From UBA2336 sp031395485 (GTDB taxonomy: Bacteria; Bacteroidota; Bacteroidia; Cytophagales; Cyclobacteriaceae): 64,000 nucleotides of DNA. Made by a program: the position numbers and the translations under genes. This document shows, one piece after another, positions 28,978-36,785 of the stretch. The notes beneath the pieces were generated by a model, which was given only the letters and a program-made list of their open reading frames with translations, had not been told where the DNA came from and did no database searches. The first letter of the stretch is position 1. The number at the start of each line of letters is the position of its first letter. The stretch covers positions 434,001-498,000 of the forward strand of contig JANNUS010000006.1 of NCBI GenBank assembly GCA_031395485.1, in the 5' to 3' direction.

Positions 28978-28996
28978 GACCGTCCTGATTCAGACT
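28978..28996 (+). repeat. CCTGATTCAGAC repeat, minimal copy
   Basis: GTCCTGATTCAGACT lies just upstream of the lytS promoter box. The same CCTGATTCAGAC occurs at 30977-30988 in a longer ATCCTG-rich array. Confidence 0.45.
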
Positions 28997-29001
28997 ATTT
29001 G

Positions 29002-29009
29002 TAACTTTG
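29002..29009 (+). promoter_or_regulatory. -7 promoter box for the LytS/LytTR operon
   Basis: TAACTTTG, a TAnnTTTG box 10 bp before the ATG, implying a very short leader. No clear -33 TTTG at the right distance. Confidence 0.4.
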
Positions 29010-29019
29010 TTTACACATC

Positions 29020-30057
29020 ATGGTAAATAAAAAGCGATTATACTGGACATTACAAATCATCGGATGGCTTAGCTATGCGCTTTTACAAATTACAGTATTT
29101 AGCATTGAGAAAGAGATACCGCTCCACAGGATTGAATTCTTTGTACTTGAGGCATTGATTTGTCTCGGGGTCACACACTTCTTCCGGTACTTTCTAAATC
29201 GCCAAAAGTGGCTCAATTTGAGTGTTCCCAGAATGATTCCGCGGGTTGTAACAAGTATAGTCGTCTTGGGATTTGTTATTTATTTTTTGCGGATTCCGGT
29301 AAGCAGTGTACTGGAAGTAGTAAACGTTCAACGCCCCGCACTTGATCCCCGGCAAATTTTAGGGTTTGGTTTTTTCTATGTTTTTCTTCTCTTCCTTTGG
29401 TCGTTGTTTTATTTCACGTATCACTACATCGAACGGTATAACAAATCGCTGAAGTACGAAGCTTCCATGATTGAAATTGAGCTCAACAATTTAAAGAATC
29501 AGCTAAACCCACATTTTATTTTTAATGCGCTCAATAGCATACGAGCGTTGGTGGATGAGAACCCGGTTAAATCTAAACAGGCAATCAATCAACTCTCTAA
29601 CATTTTGCGCAACTCGTTGACCTTCGAAAAAAAAGGACTGACAAAGTTTGAAGACGAAATGAAGATTGTACGCGATTACCTTGGTCTGGAAAGCATACGC
29701 TTTGAAGAACGCCTGAAAATAGAAATTGACATCCATCCGGATTCAAATAATTTTCTGGTACCGCCCTTTATGGTTCAAACACTTGTTGAGAATGGCATTA
29801 AGCATGGAATTTCGAAGCTTACGCAAGGTGGAGTTATCCAGGTGAAAACCCTGGCCGATAAAAACCGTTTGAAGATTCAAATCCGCAACAGTGGCCACAT
29901 GGTAAACGGGGCAAAAAGAACAAAGGCGGGAGGAACCGGAATAGCAAACACAAAACATCGATTAAAACTTTTATACGGTGAGGATGCATCTTTCCGTATC
30001 GTAAACGAAAATAATAATTTTGTTCTAACCGAAATCATTATACCCCAAGCTAAATGA
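29020..30057 (+). CDS. LytS-type sensor histidine kinase
   Basis: 345 residues: four N-terminal transmembrane helices (about 10-145), then the His_kinase domain with the phospho-acceptor in LKNQLNPHFIFNALNSIRAL and a HATPase_c domain (VPPFMVQTLVENGIKHGI, ATP-lid GGTGIANTKHRLKLLYG). This class pairs with LytTR response regulators. The stop overlaps the start of such a regulator by 4 bp (ATGA), so they are translated together. The sensed signal is unknown; these systems often control envelope or polysaccharide genes. Confidence 0.92.
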   Translation: MVNKKRLYWTLQIIGWLSYALLQITVFSIEKEIPLHRIEFFVLEALICLGVTHFFRYFLNRQKWLNLSVPRMIPRVVTSIVVLGFVIYFLRIPVSSVLEVVNVQRPALDPRQILGFGFFYVFLLFLWSLFYFTYHYIERYNKSLKYEASMIEIELNNLKNQLNPHFIFNALNSIRALVDENPVKSKQAINQLSNILRNSLTFEKKGLTKFEDEMKIVRDYLGLESIRFEERLKIEIDIHPDSNNFLVPPFMVQTLVENGIKHGISKLTQGGVIQVKTLADKNRLKIQIRNSGHMVNGAKRTKAGGTGIANTKHRLKLLYGEDASFRIVNENNNFVLTEIIIPQAK

Positions 30058-30776
30058 GAGCACTGATAGTAGACGATGAACGCCTGGCACGCAAAGAACT
30101 AATGAAGCTGTTAGCGGATCATCCAAGCATTGAAGTTGTTGGTGAAGCGATGAATGCCGAAGAGGCAATTCAACTGACCAACGAGTTAAATCCCGACTTA
30201 CTTTTTCTTGACATACAAATGCCTGGCAAAACCGGATTCCAATTATTGGAAGAACTTGACTCGGTTCCGGTAGTTGTATTTACAACGGCTTACGATGAAT
30301 TCGCGTTGAAGGCATTTGAAGTGAATGCGCTTGATTATTTATTAAAACCTATTCAGGCCGAGCGTCTTGCCGAAACGGTTGCAAAAATTTCGGAGAAGGA
30401 GCGAAGCAAAATTGCAGCAGCGCGCAACCCCGATAAAAAACTAGGGCTTAACGACCAGGTATTTGTTAAAGATGGTGACCGCTGCTGGTTTGTAAGTTTA
30501 ACCAACGTGCGCATGTTCGAATCCGATGGCAACTACATTAAAGTGTATTTCGATACCAACCGCCCCATGATTCACAAATCGCTGAATGCGCTCGATGAAA
30601 AATTGGACGAACGTGCTTTCTTCCGCGCAAGCCGCAAACACATTATTAACCTGAGTTGGGTAGAAGGGATTGAGCAATGGTTTAATGGTGGCCTGATGGT
30701 GAAATTGAAAGGAGGCGACAAAGTAGAAGTAAGCCGCAGGCAAGCAGCCAAGTTTAAGGATTTGATGAGTTTGTAA
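30054..30776 (+). CDS. LytTR-family response regulator
   Basis: 240 residues. The receiver domain (1-120) has the phospho-acceptor Asp in LLFLDIQMPGKTG, the acidic pair DDER and the Lys in LLKPI. The LytTR DNA-binding domain (140-240) shows FVKDGDRCWFV, ESDGNYIKV, ASRKHIINL and KVEVSRRQA. It would bind direct repeats upstream of its targets. Start codon overlaps the kinase stop. Copy D of the palindromic repeat follows, and the small barrel gene 285 bp downstream is a plausible but unproven target. Confidence 0.93.
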   Translation: MRALIVDDERLARKELMKLLADHPSIEVVGEAMNAEEAIQLTNELNPDLLFLDIQMPGKTGFQLLEELDSVPVVVFTTAYDEFALKAFEVNALDYLLKPIQAERLAETVAKISEKERSKIAAARNPDKKLGLNDQVFVKDGDRCWFVSLTNVRMFESDGNYIKVYFDTNRPMIHKSLNALDEKLDERAFFRASRKHIINLSWVEGIEQWFNGGLMVKLKGGDKVEVSRRQAAKFKDLMSL

Positions 30777-30806
30777 TGGTGCTTACCCAAAGCAATAAAT
30801 TAAGTA

Positions 30807-30887
30807 CGTCATTTCGAAGGAGGCACGAGTGAGAAATCCCCTTTAGAGAACACCGTTGAGGATTTCTCGCTCGCACACGAAATGACG
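30807..30887 (+). repeat. Short-form palindromic repeat (copy D)
   Basis: CGTCATTTCGAAGGAGGCAC at the left, CGAAATGACG at the right, with GAGAAATCCCC / GAGGATTTCTC inside. Nearly identical to copy A at its left end. Confidence 0.75.
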
Positions 30888-30941
30888 TAAATTATTTTAC
30901 ATAGCCCAGTTAATTTTAACTGTATTACCTATTAGCCTCAC

Positions 30942-30990
30942 CCTGATAATCCTGTTAATCCGTAAATCCTGACCATCCTGATTCAGACAA
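30942..30990 (+). repeat. ATCCTG-rich short repeat array
   Basis: Four imperfect units of the type nnATCCTGnnA run into CCTGATTCAGACAA, the motif also present at 28978. Sits 70 bp before the next gene. Function unknown. Confidence 0.5.
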
Positions 30991-31061
30991 CGAGGCATAC
31001 CAACTTCTTGGTATAGGAGCAATCATTCTCTTGTGGTAACTTCGGGGAAACCTTCAATACC

Positions 31062-31625
31062 ATGAAAAAATCATTATCCATTCTATTGCTTTTCGTGAGC
31101 ATCGTTACCTTTTCTCAAGTTGAAAAAGGCGACAAAGAAATTACGATGTTTGGAAACTTTAATGCCCCCACAGAAGGAACGGGCGGAAACGGGTCCATTG
31201 CGATTGGATTGACCAATTACTTTTCACCAAACTTTAGCTTGGGTATTTCTATGCTGATGGCATTTTATACCGGCCCTAATTTTAGCACCGGAGAAAATGA
31301 ATTGAAGATAACTCCATTCTATAGCATGTACGTAACCTATAATTTTCTAACGACTAACGGAAAATTGCTTCCTTACATAGGTGCAGAGTATACTTTTTCG
31401 TGGGTGGAAACGGTAGAAATAATTGGATTGGGAACACCTTTGTTAACTTTGGAAGGATTACATTATGCTGGTGGAAAAGCGGGGATGAAAATATTCATTA
31501 ACGAGATGGTAAACTTTGATATCAATTTGAAATATCAAACACTGGTGGCAGGCCCCGAAGGTTACAAAGCGGGAAATATTGGGGTGAACTTTGGCATTGG
31601 GGTTATTTTGCCAAGGAAGCAGTAA
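31062..31625 (+). CDS. Small outer-membrane beta-barrel protein
   Basis: 187 residues: a signal peptide (MKKSLSILLLFVSIVTFSQ) followed by VEKGDKEITMFG and about eight alternating amphipathic strands ending in FGIGVILPRKQ, as expected for an eight-stranded OmpW/OmpA-like barrel. It is a paralogue of the gene at 32950: both mature proteins begin VEKGD and both contain YNFLT..GKLLPY.GA. The T9SS cargo gene lies between them on the opposite strand, ending 3 bp from this stop. Substrate or role unknown. Confidence 0.75.
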   Translation: MKKSLSILLLFVSIVTFSQVEKGDKEITMFGNFNAPTEGTGGNGSIAIGLTNYFSPNFSLGISMLMAFYTGPNFSTGENELKITPFYSMYVTYNFLTTNGKLLPYIGAEYTFSWVETVEIIGLGTPLLTLEGLHYAGGKAGMKIFINEMVNFDINLKYQTLVAGPEGYKAGNIGVNFGIGVILPRKQ

Positions 31626-31628
31626 TCA

Positions 31629-32846
31629 TTACTTCGATTTCATGAACCGAATATATTGAGCCTTGCCGTGTTCTTTTTTAAAGCGAAGAATATGAAGACC
31701 TGGCTTTAGTGAAGACACGTCTATAGAATACTGATTACCGTCACGACTCGTTTCAATAGTTTTAAACGATCCGTTATCTTCAATCTGCATTGATGAATAG
31801 AGTTGTTCTTCACAAGGAAGATCTACCGTTAATAGATCAGTAGCTGGGTTAGGATAGGCTACTGGCAAAGGCTCATCACAACCACCACCACCACCTGGAG
31901 GGACATACGCAAAGAAGTCTGAGGTTACGAATGTGTTGCCACTACAAAATGTTGTGTAGTACAATTTTGCAGTACCTGATTGCGAATTGTGATATACCAT
32001 AGCCGATGAAGCAGTTGTTCCATCAGCTTGCCAATAACTTGGGAAATCCCACTGATAACTTGGAAGGTTTGATGGAGAAGCTGTAAAAATTATTGAAGTA
32101 CTTGATCGATATGCATGAGAAACTGTTGCAGGATAATCTGTAGTAATATTTTTTGTTACAGAGCTACTTTCTCCACAAGAAGTGTTAACAGCTTTAACTT
32201 TTATTGTATTAACACTAAAAGTGGGGGAACAAGTAATACTAGCACTTCTTTCCAGAGCCGAGCCACTACAGCTAGCAATTGAAACGGAACTTCCTTGCTC
32301 GGTAACAATCGGCCCCAAAATTCCATTTACGCTCCATCCAGCTGGAACTTCCCAAGTATAAGAAGTTGCATTGGTGATAGGAGAAATCGAATAGGTTGAT
32401 GGAACGCCATTGCAAATATTTGGAGACCCTGTTATAGCTGTTGGGGCTGATAATCCAACAGAGAAAGTTTTTGATTCAGCTTCTTCATAGGGTATAGTAG
32501 CCATCGGGGTCACTAAGTAGTATTTTAGAGTAACCTTTACTTTTAAATTTCCGAGTGGAAGGTTGCCTACACTTACATTAGCCTCACCATAAGGTGCTAT
32601 TGGCACAAAATCTCCAGAACTAGAGTTCTTAGTTAAAATAACCACACCATTTTGACTAAACTCCCAAATTACCTTATAAACCCTATCGTAAACATACGGG
32701 AGGTTAAAAGATAAATAGTAATTAACTTTATACGTTCTGGTCTCCGTTGGGCAGAGATTTTTTGGTATTGTAATGGTAGCGATCTCCGCAGCAAACAATT
32801 GCAGTGCTGGGAGAATGAGTGCACAAAATAGGATAAGTCTTTTCAA
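31629..32846 (-). CDS. Secreted PKD/Ig-like protein with T9SS C-terminal sorting domain
   Basis: 405 residues. Signal peptide (MKRLILFCALILPALQLFAA), then three to four beta-sandwich modules (PKD/Ig-like: APTAITGSPNICNGVPSTYS, TSYTWEVPAGWSVNG), a Gly-rich hinge (PPGGGGGCDEP) and an 80-residue type A sorting domain beginning AYPNPATDLLTVDLP and ending FMKSK, with the SLKPGLHILRF signature. The T9SS would export it to the cell surface and the sorting domain would be cleaved. It flanks two small barrel genes. Probable surface adhesin or binding protein; no enzyme motif seen. Confidence 0.88.
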   Translation of the reverse strand: MKRLILFCALILPALQLFAAEIATITIPKNLCPTETRTYKVNYYLSFNLPYVYDRVYKVIWEFSQNGVVILTKNSSSGDFVPIAPYGEANVSVGNLPLGNLKVKVTLKYYLVTPMATIPYEEAESKTFSVGLSAPTAITGSPNICNGVPSTYSISPITNATSYTWEVPAGWSVNGILGPIVTEQGSSVSIASCSGSALERSASITCSPTFSVNTIKVKAVNTSCGESSSVTKNITTDYPATVSHAYRSSTSIIFTASPSNLPSYQWDFPSYWQADGTTASSAMVYHNSQSGTAKLYYTTFCSGNTFVTSDFFAYVPPGGGGGCDEPLPVAYPNPATDLLTVDLPCEEQLYSSMQIEDNGSFKTIETSRDGNQYSIDVSSLKPGLHILRFKKEHGKAQYIRFMKSK

Positions 32847-32949
32847 TGGGACATATTTGAAAGAGAAGTTAAGACAAATACCTAATTACTAGTATTTGAT
32901 AAATACCTAAATCTTTCTTTATTGCAATAATAACTAAACCCCAATAATC

Positions 32950-33462
32950 ATGCAAAAAATACTACTCGTTGGCCTGCTTTTAATCAGCACGCTTGCCTTT
33001 TCACAAGTTGAAAAGGGAGACTTCTCGGGAACTGCAAATATTGCTTTCATTAATCAAAAGTTCAAGGACTTCGATGACCCACTAAACATAACGAGCATTA
33101 CCGTCAGAGGTGGTTACTATTTTACTGATAACATAGAAGCCGGACTCACCTTATCCCTTAGCGGTGTAACTGCCCTAGGAGAAACTAACACGAATGTTGG
33201 TATTGGCCCTTATGCTGTCTATAATTTCTTAACTGAAGATGGAAAGTTATTGCCGTATGTTGGCGCAAATTTTGTCTCGCAGAGTCAGACAGATCAAGAT
33301 GCACTCAATCAAATAGGAGCATTTGGTGGTCTTAAGTACTTCTTAACAGAAGTTGTTAACGTTGATACCAGTGTTAACTATACTTCCTGGTTAGGTGATA
33401 TTAAGGGCTCTACTCTGTTTATCAACGTTGGTGTCGGTATTAACTTCGGTAAACTGAAGTAA
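32950..33462 (+). CDS. Small outer-membrane beta-barrel protein, paralogue of the 31062 gene
   Basis: 170 residues: signal peptide (MQKILLVGLLLISTLAFSQ), VEKGDFSGTANIAF, then amphipathic strands (VRGGYYFTDNIEAGLTLSLS, YAVYNFLTEDGKLLPYVGAN) ending VGVGINFGKLK. The shared VEKGD and YNFLT motifs make it a duplicate of the barrel at 31062. It is divergent from the T9SS cargo gene, with 103 bp between their starts. A strong terminator follows. Role unknown. Confidence 0.75.
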   Translation: MQKILLVGLLLISTLAFSQVEKGDFSGTANIAFINQKFKDFDDPLNITSITVRGGYYFTDNIEAGLTLSLSGVTALGETNTNVGIGPYAVYNFLTEDGKLLPYVGANFVSQSQTDQDALNQIGAFGGLKYFLTEVVNVDTSVNYTSWLGDIKGSTLFINVGVGINFGKLK

Positions 33463-33482
33463 TTTTTTTGGAACGAGTTTTG

Positions 33483-33517
33483 AAGAGGATGCACATGTGC
33501 ATCCTCTTTTTGTTTTT
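33483..33517 (+). terminator. Intrinsic terminator, perfect 22-bp palindrome
   Basis: A self-complementary palindrome at 33485-33506 (GAGGATGCAC and its complement) followed by TTTTTGTTTTT, 23 bp after the barrel gene. Confidence 0.88.
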
Positions 33518-33539
33518 AGTAATTTAGAGTATAAATACC

Positions 33540-35558
33540 ATGGTTATGAAGAAGGAAATCATTTTGATAGGGGCAGCCTTGGCGCTGGCGTTATCTGCCA
33601 TTGGCCAGGATATTTTTTTATCAGCGTATAAAAAAATTCCTTCTGGCTCTACCAATGATATTGATCGTATTTCTTTTTCCGAAGATTCTAAATTGCTAGC
33701 GGTTACCGACTCTAAAGGAGGGCTGTCCATTATAGAAACAGAAACCTCTACTGTATTGAAAAAAGAATCAGCAGCAGGCAAAGTTATTTTTCATGAGTTT
33801 ATAGATAAGGACAAAAAGTTTTTGACAGTAAAAGCGAACGGGGAGTTCTATACCTATCCATTAACTTCCTATGAAAAAGCAAAGGGAGCCCAGGTTTTTG
33901 AATCTCCAAAGTATGCTACGCTTGATCCCAGTCAGGGATACTTGACGGTATTAACCAAGAGTGATCAGATAGAAATTTTTGATTTGCGCTCCAATATGAC
34001 CCAGTCGCGCATACAGCCAATTGGTGAAATGAAAAATACGTTGTTTCTTGGCTTTGATCGGTTCGGCCAGCAACTCGCATCTATTAATAATATTGGTGCG
34101 GCCTATAATTGGGAGTTTATCAATCAAAAATTTTTACGCCAACTCAAATTACAAAGCGGAGACTATTCAGGTTCACGATCCGTAATTCATGCAGCGGCTA
34201 CCAGTAAAGGCTCTGATAATTTTGTAATAGGGTTACAAGAGGTATTTATCCCGAAGGGAGGACTCCAGCAAGGCAGGCAACCTGAAAGGAGGAATATGCT
34301 TATCTCCTACGACTGGACTACCGGTCAGGAGAAAAAAAGAGTTGCAGTTCGTTATCGCCCGGATGGGATGTCACTCGGACCAACACCCGCTATACTTTTT
34401 TATTACAGCAGTGACACGCGTACCATTTTTATTGTAAACCTCGATAAGGGAGAAATCCGTGAAAGCGTTTCGGTAGATGAACGGCCAAGTTCTATTTCGT
34501 TGTCGGATAATGGCGAGTTACTGGCAGTGGGTACTGTTTCGGGAATGATTTACCTGTATGAAGTTATTCGTAATAACCCAGCAGAGATTCGCATCATCAC
34601 CCCTTCCATTAATCGTAATTATGGTGAGCAAATTGTAAAGGGAAATTCTGTAACCATTGAAGGAAAAATTGAAGGGCAGGACAGAATGAGTCAGGTGCTA
34701 ATCAATGATGAGAAAAGTGAATTGAATTTTGATGGAACATTCAAGAGCACCATAAACTTAGTTCCTGGTAAAAACAGAATTCGTATTGCTGCGCAAAACA
34801 CACAGTCGCAGGTAATCAGTAAAGACGTGTACCTTAATTGCGAAGCCGCTCCTGAAAAAAGTACAGCCTCCGATCATTCGAAAAGTTTTAATAAAAGGAT
34901 GGCGCTCATCATAGGTAATGCCGATTATGTGGCCAGCAATAAACTTCGCAACACGCTTAACGATGCAAAGAGCATGGCGGAAACATTGAAAAATCTTGGC
35001 TTTGAAGTGATTATGGTTGAGAACGGTAATTACGAGACAATGAAAAATGCCATTTATGCTTTTGGCGATCGTATTCAGGATGTAGATGTTTCGATGTTTT
35101 TTTATGCTGGCCATGGATTAGAAGTAGACGGCACCAACTATCTCGTTCCGGTTGATGCCGATATTCAATCCCACCTCGACATCAAACAAAAATGTATTCC
35201 ACTTAACGGTGTTTCAAATACCATGGAGTTTGCTAATGACGAAGGGCTCAATATGATTATTCTGGATGCGTGCCGTAATAATCCATTCCCTGCGGGTAAA
35301 CGAGGTGGCAGCGGTCTTGCTCGTGTAAATGCCCCAAGCGGTACACTCATTGCTTACGCAACAGACCCGGGCTCGGTAGCATCGGATGGAGAAGGAACAA
35401 ATGGACTCTATACCGGTGAGCTGGTGAAGCAATTAAAAGTCTCTCAGCGTATTGAAGATATTTTTATGAATACGCGCAACAGCGTTGAAAAAATGTCGGA
35501 TGGGAAACAACGCCCTTGGGAAGAAGCCCGATTAAAAGGAGTTTTTTATTTGAAGTAA
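33540..35558 (+). CDS. Exported caspase-family (C14) protein with a WD40-like propeller
   Basis: 672 residues. Signal peptide (to about 23), a WD40-like beta-propeller (about 35-350; ISFSEDSKLLAVTDSKGGL, ISLSDNGELLAVGTVSGMIY), an Ig-like sandwich (355-430; KGNSVTIEGKIEG) and a C-terminal caspase p20-type domain (445-672). The catalytic dyad is present: H525 in FYAGHG and C578 in LDACRNNPFP. Related proteins are called metacaspase-like or peptidase C14; most cleave after Arg or Lys, specificity here unknown. Start is ATG 33540 or 33546. It follows the barrel/T9SS cluster after a terminator and precedes a palindromic repeat. Confidence 0.85.
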   Translation: MVMKKEIILIGAALALALSAIGQDIFLSAYKKIPSGSTNDIDRISFSEDSKLLAVTDSKGGLSIIETETSTVLKKESAAGKVIFHEFIDKDKKFLTVKANGEFYTYPLTSYEKAKGAQVFESPKYATLDPSQGYLTVLTKSDQIEIFDLRSNMTQSRIQPIGEMKNTLFLGFDRFGQQLASINNIGAAYNWEFINQKFLRQLKLQSGDYSGSRSVIHAAATSKGSDNFVIGLQEVFIPKGGLQQGRQPERRNMLISYDWTTGQEKKRVAVRYRPDGMSLGPTPAILFYYSSDTRTIFIVNLDKGEIRESVSVDERPSSISLSDNGELLAVGTVSGMIYLYEVIRNNPAEIRIITPSINRNYGEQIVKGNSVTIEGKIEGQDRMSQVLINDEKSELNFDGTFKSTINLVPGKNRIRIAAQNTQSQVISKDVYLNCEAAPEKSTASDHSKSFNKRMALIIGNADYVASNKLRNTLNDAKSMAETLKNLGFEVIMVENGNYETMKNAIYAFGDRIQDVDVSMFFYAGHGLEVDGTNYLVPVDADIQSHLDIKQKCIPLNGVSNTMEFANDEGLNMIILDACRNNPFPAGKRGGSGLARVNAPSGTLIAYATDPGSVASDGEGTNGLYTGELVKQLKVSQRIEDIFMNTRNSVEKMSDGKQRPWEEARLKGVFYLK

Positions 35559-35561
35559 CAA

Positions 35562-35626
35562 TGTCAGCCTGAGCTTGTCGAAGGCAATCTTGCACCTGAT
35601 CAGGTTTCGACAAGCTCAACCTGACA
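35562..35626. repeat. REP-type inverted repeat between convergent genes
   Basis: TGTCAGCCTGAGCTTGTCGA and TCGACAAGCTCAACCTGACA form a 20-bp imperfect stem. Different sequence family from copies A-D. It may end transcription or stabilise the 3' ends of both convergent genes. Confidence 0.8.
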
Positions 35627-35632
35627 AAACTC

Positions 35633-36001
35633 CTACTTCAACACAAGCTCAATTAATTCTTTTTGCACATTCCAGTCTTTGGCAAGCTTAAGCATGGCTG
35701 TAGCCTCCATCTCCGTAACATATCCTTTTAGGTTGTTGGCCTGCCAAACCATGTTAATAAGTTCGATACGGTTATCTTTAGGATAGTCGGCAATAATTTC
35801 ATTGAGATATTCGCGTGCACGTTCAAACGCAGTGATATAATCTTTTGCAATAAATTCTAGCGCCCATTGATGTTCTGCCTGTGCATCCAGACCAACGGCT
35901 GTCTTCTCCAAATCAATACGTTCGGCTTCATCCAGTCCATGATAATGAAAGATCACAGACTTAAGTAACATGTATACCTTCTTTTCTTCGGGCGATTTCA
36001 T
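35633..36001 (-). CDS. TerB-like small helical protein
   Basis: 122 residues, all helical: KSVIFHYHGLDEAERIDLEK, then RIELINMVWQANNLKGYVTEMEATAMLKLAKDWNV. The second half has the helix-acidic loop-helix pattern of TerB/TerB-like domains (usually an aDG.i...E motif, here weak). Last gene of a probable hemW operon, 19 bp after the cyclase gene. Function unknown; it may be only a structural relative of TerB. Confidence 0.45.
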   Translation of the reverse strand: MKSPEEKKVYMLLKSVIFHYHGLDEAERIDLEKTAVGLDAQAEHQWALEFIAKDYITAFERAREYLNEIIADYPKDNRIELINMVWQANNLKGYVTEMEATAMLKLAKDWNVQKELIELVLK

Positions 36002-36020
36002 TGAAAAATTATTCCAAAAA

Positions 36021-36785
36021 TTACAAAACTTCTTCGAGCTTATACAATACGGGTTTACTGGGGCTGGCGTCCATCTCCAGGCTGGTTACTTGTAAATTGA
36101 GCAAGTATAGTCCATCCGGGATTATATCGTTAACATAAATGAGTTCTGTAATGGTACAATGCTTACGGGTATCGTTGGGGAAATTCCAAAAGACGTGATG
36201 CCCTAAAAGTTTTCCGTCATCTACTTCGCGGTCAATACTGGGTAGGTCAATTAGTAGGTGATTGATGCCACGACTTACCAGGTATTCGATCACCGCCACC
36301 TCAAGGTATGGAGGATTGCTTCCTGAATATTGTTTCGTTTTTTTTGCGTTTGTATTTGGTAGTGTGCGAATAACGATGGCCTCGACTCCAGCATATTTAA
36401 TTCGTTCTTGGATATGGCTAAGCATAATAACGGAATCGCCAATCCCGGTTTTTTCGGGAGAAACAGAAATCACCTCAGCGAAAAAGTGAAAATGTTTTAA
36501 CGATTGATGAATAGTTGCAGTTTCGTCAGCCGAGATATGGCCATAGCATTCTGTATGGGTACCATTGCCATGAGGGGTCATGGTTAGCTTTTGGTAGTTT
36601 ATGTTCCCTCCGGCTCGTACACTTCCAACAAAATCACCGGATGAAATCGTTTCAAATTTTACAGGTTCAGCCCAGTAGCAAGAAGGATTATTGTTTATGC
36701 CCTGCTGTATGGGTAAAGAAATATCGAGCGCTTTGGTAAGATCAAGGTTGTATTTTTTTCCAGTAAAGGATAATTGAATTATCAT
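36021..36785 (-). CDS. Cyclase/kynurenine formamidase-like protein
   Basis: 254 residues. Pfam cyclase-type fold with the metal-binding signature HGNGTHTECYGH (compare HxGTHxD) and an Asp-rich C-terminal half (LLIDLPSIDREVDDGKLLGH). Family members include kynurenine formamidase and isatin hydrolase, which hydrolyse N-formyl or cyclic amides with a Zn or Mn pair. The substrate here cannot be told. Its start overlaps the end of hemW by 4 bp (ATGA), so the two are translationally coupled. Confidence 0.8.
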   Translation of the reverse strand: MIIQLSFTGKKYNLDLTKALDISLPIQQGINNNPSCYWAEPVKFETISSGDFVGSVRAGGNINYQKLTMTPHGNGTHTECYGHISADETATIHQSLKHFHFFAEVISVSPEKTGIGDSVIMLSHIQERIKYAGVEAIVIRTLPNTNAKKTKQYSGSNPPYLEVAVIEYLVSRGINHLLIDLPSIDREVDDGKLLGHHVFWNFPNDTRKHCTITELIYVNDIIPDGLYLLNLQVTSLEMDASPSKPVLYKLEEVL

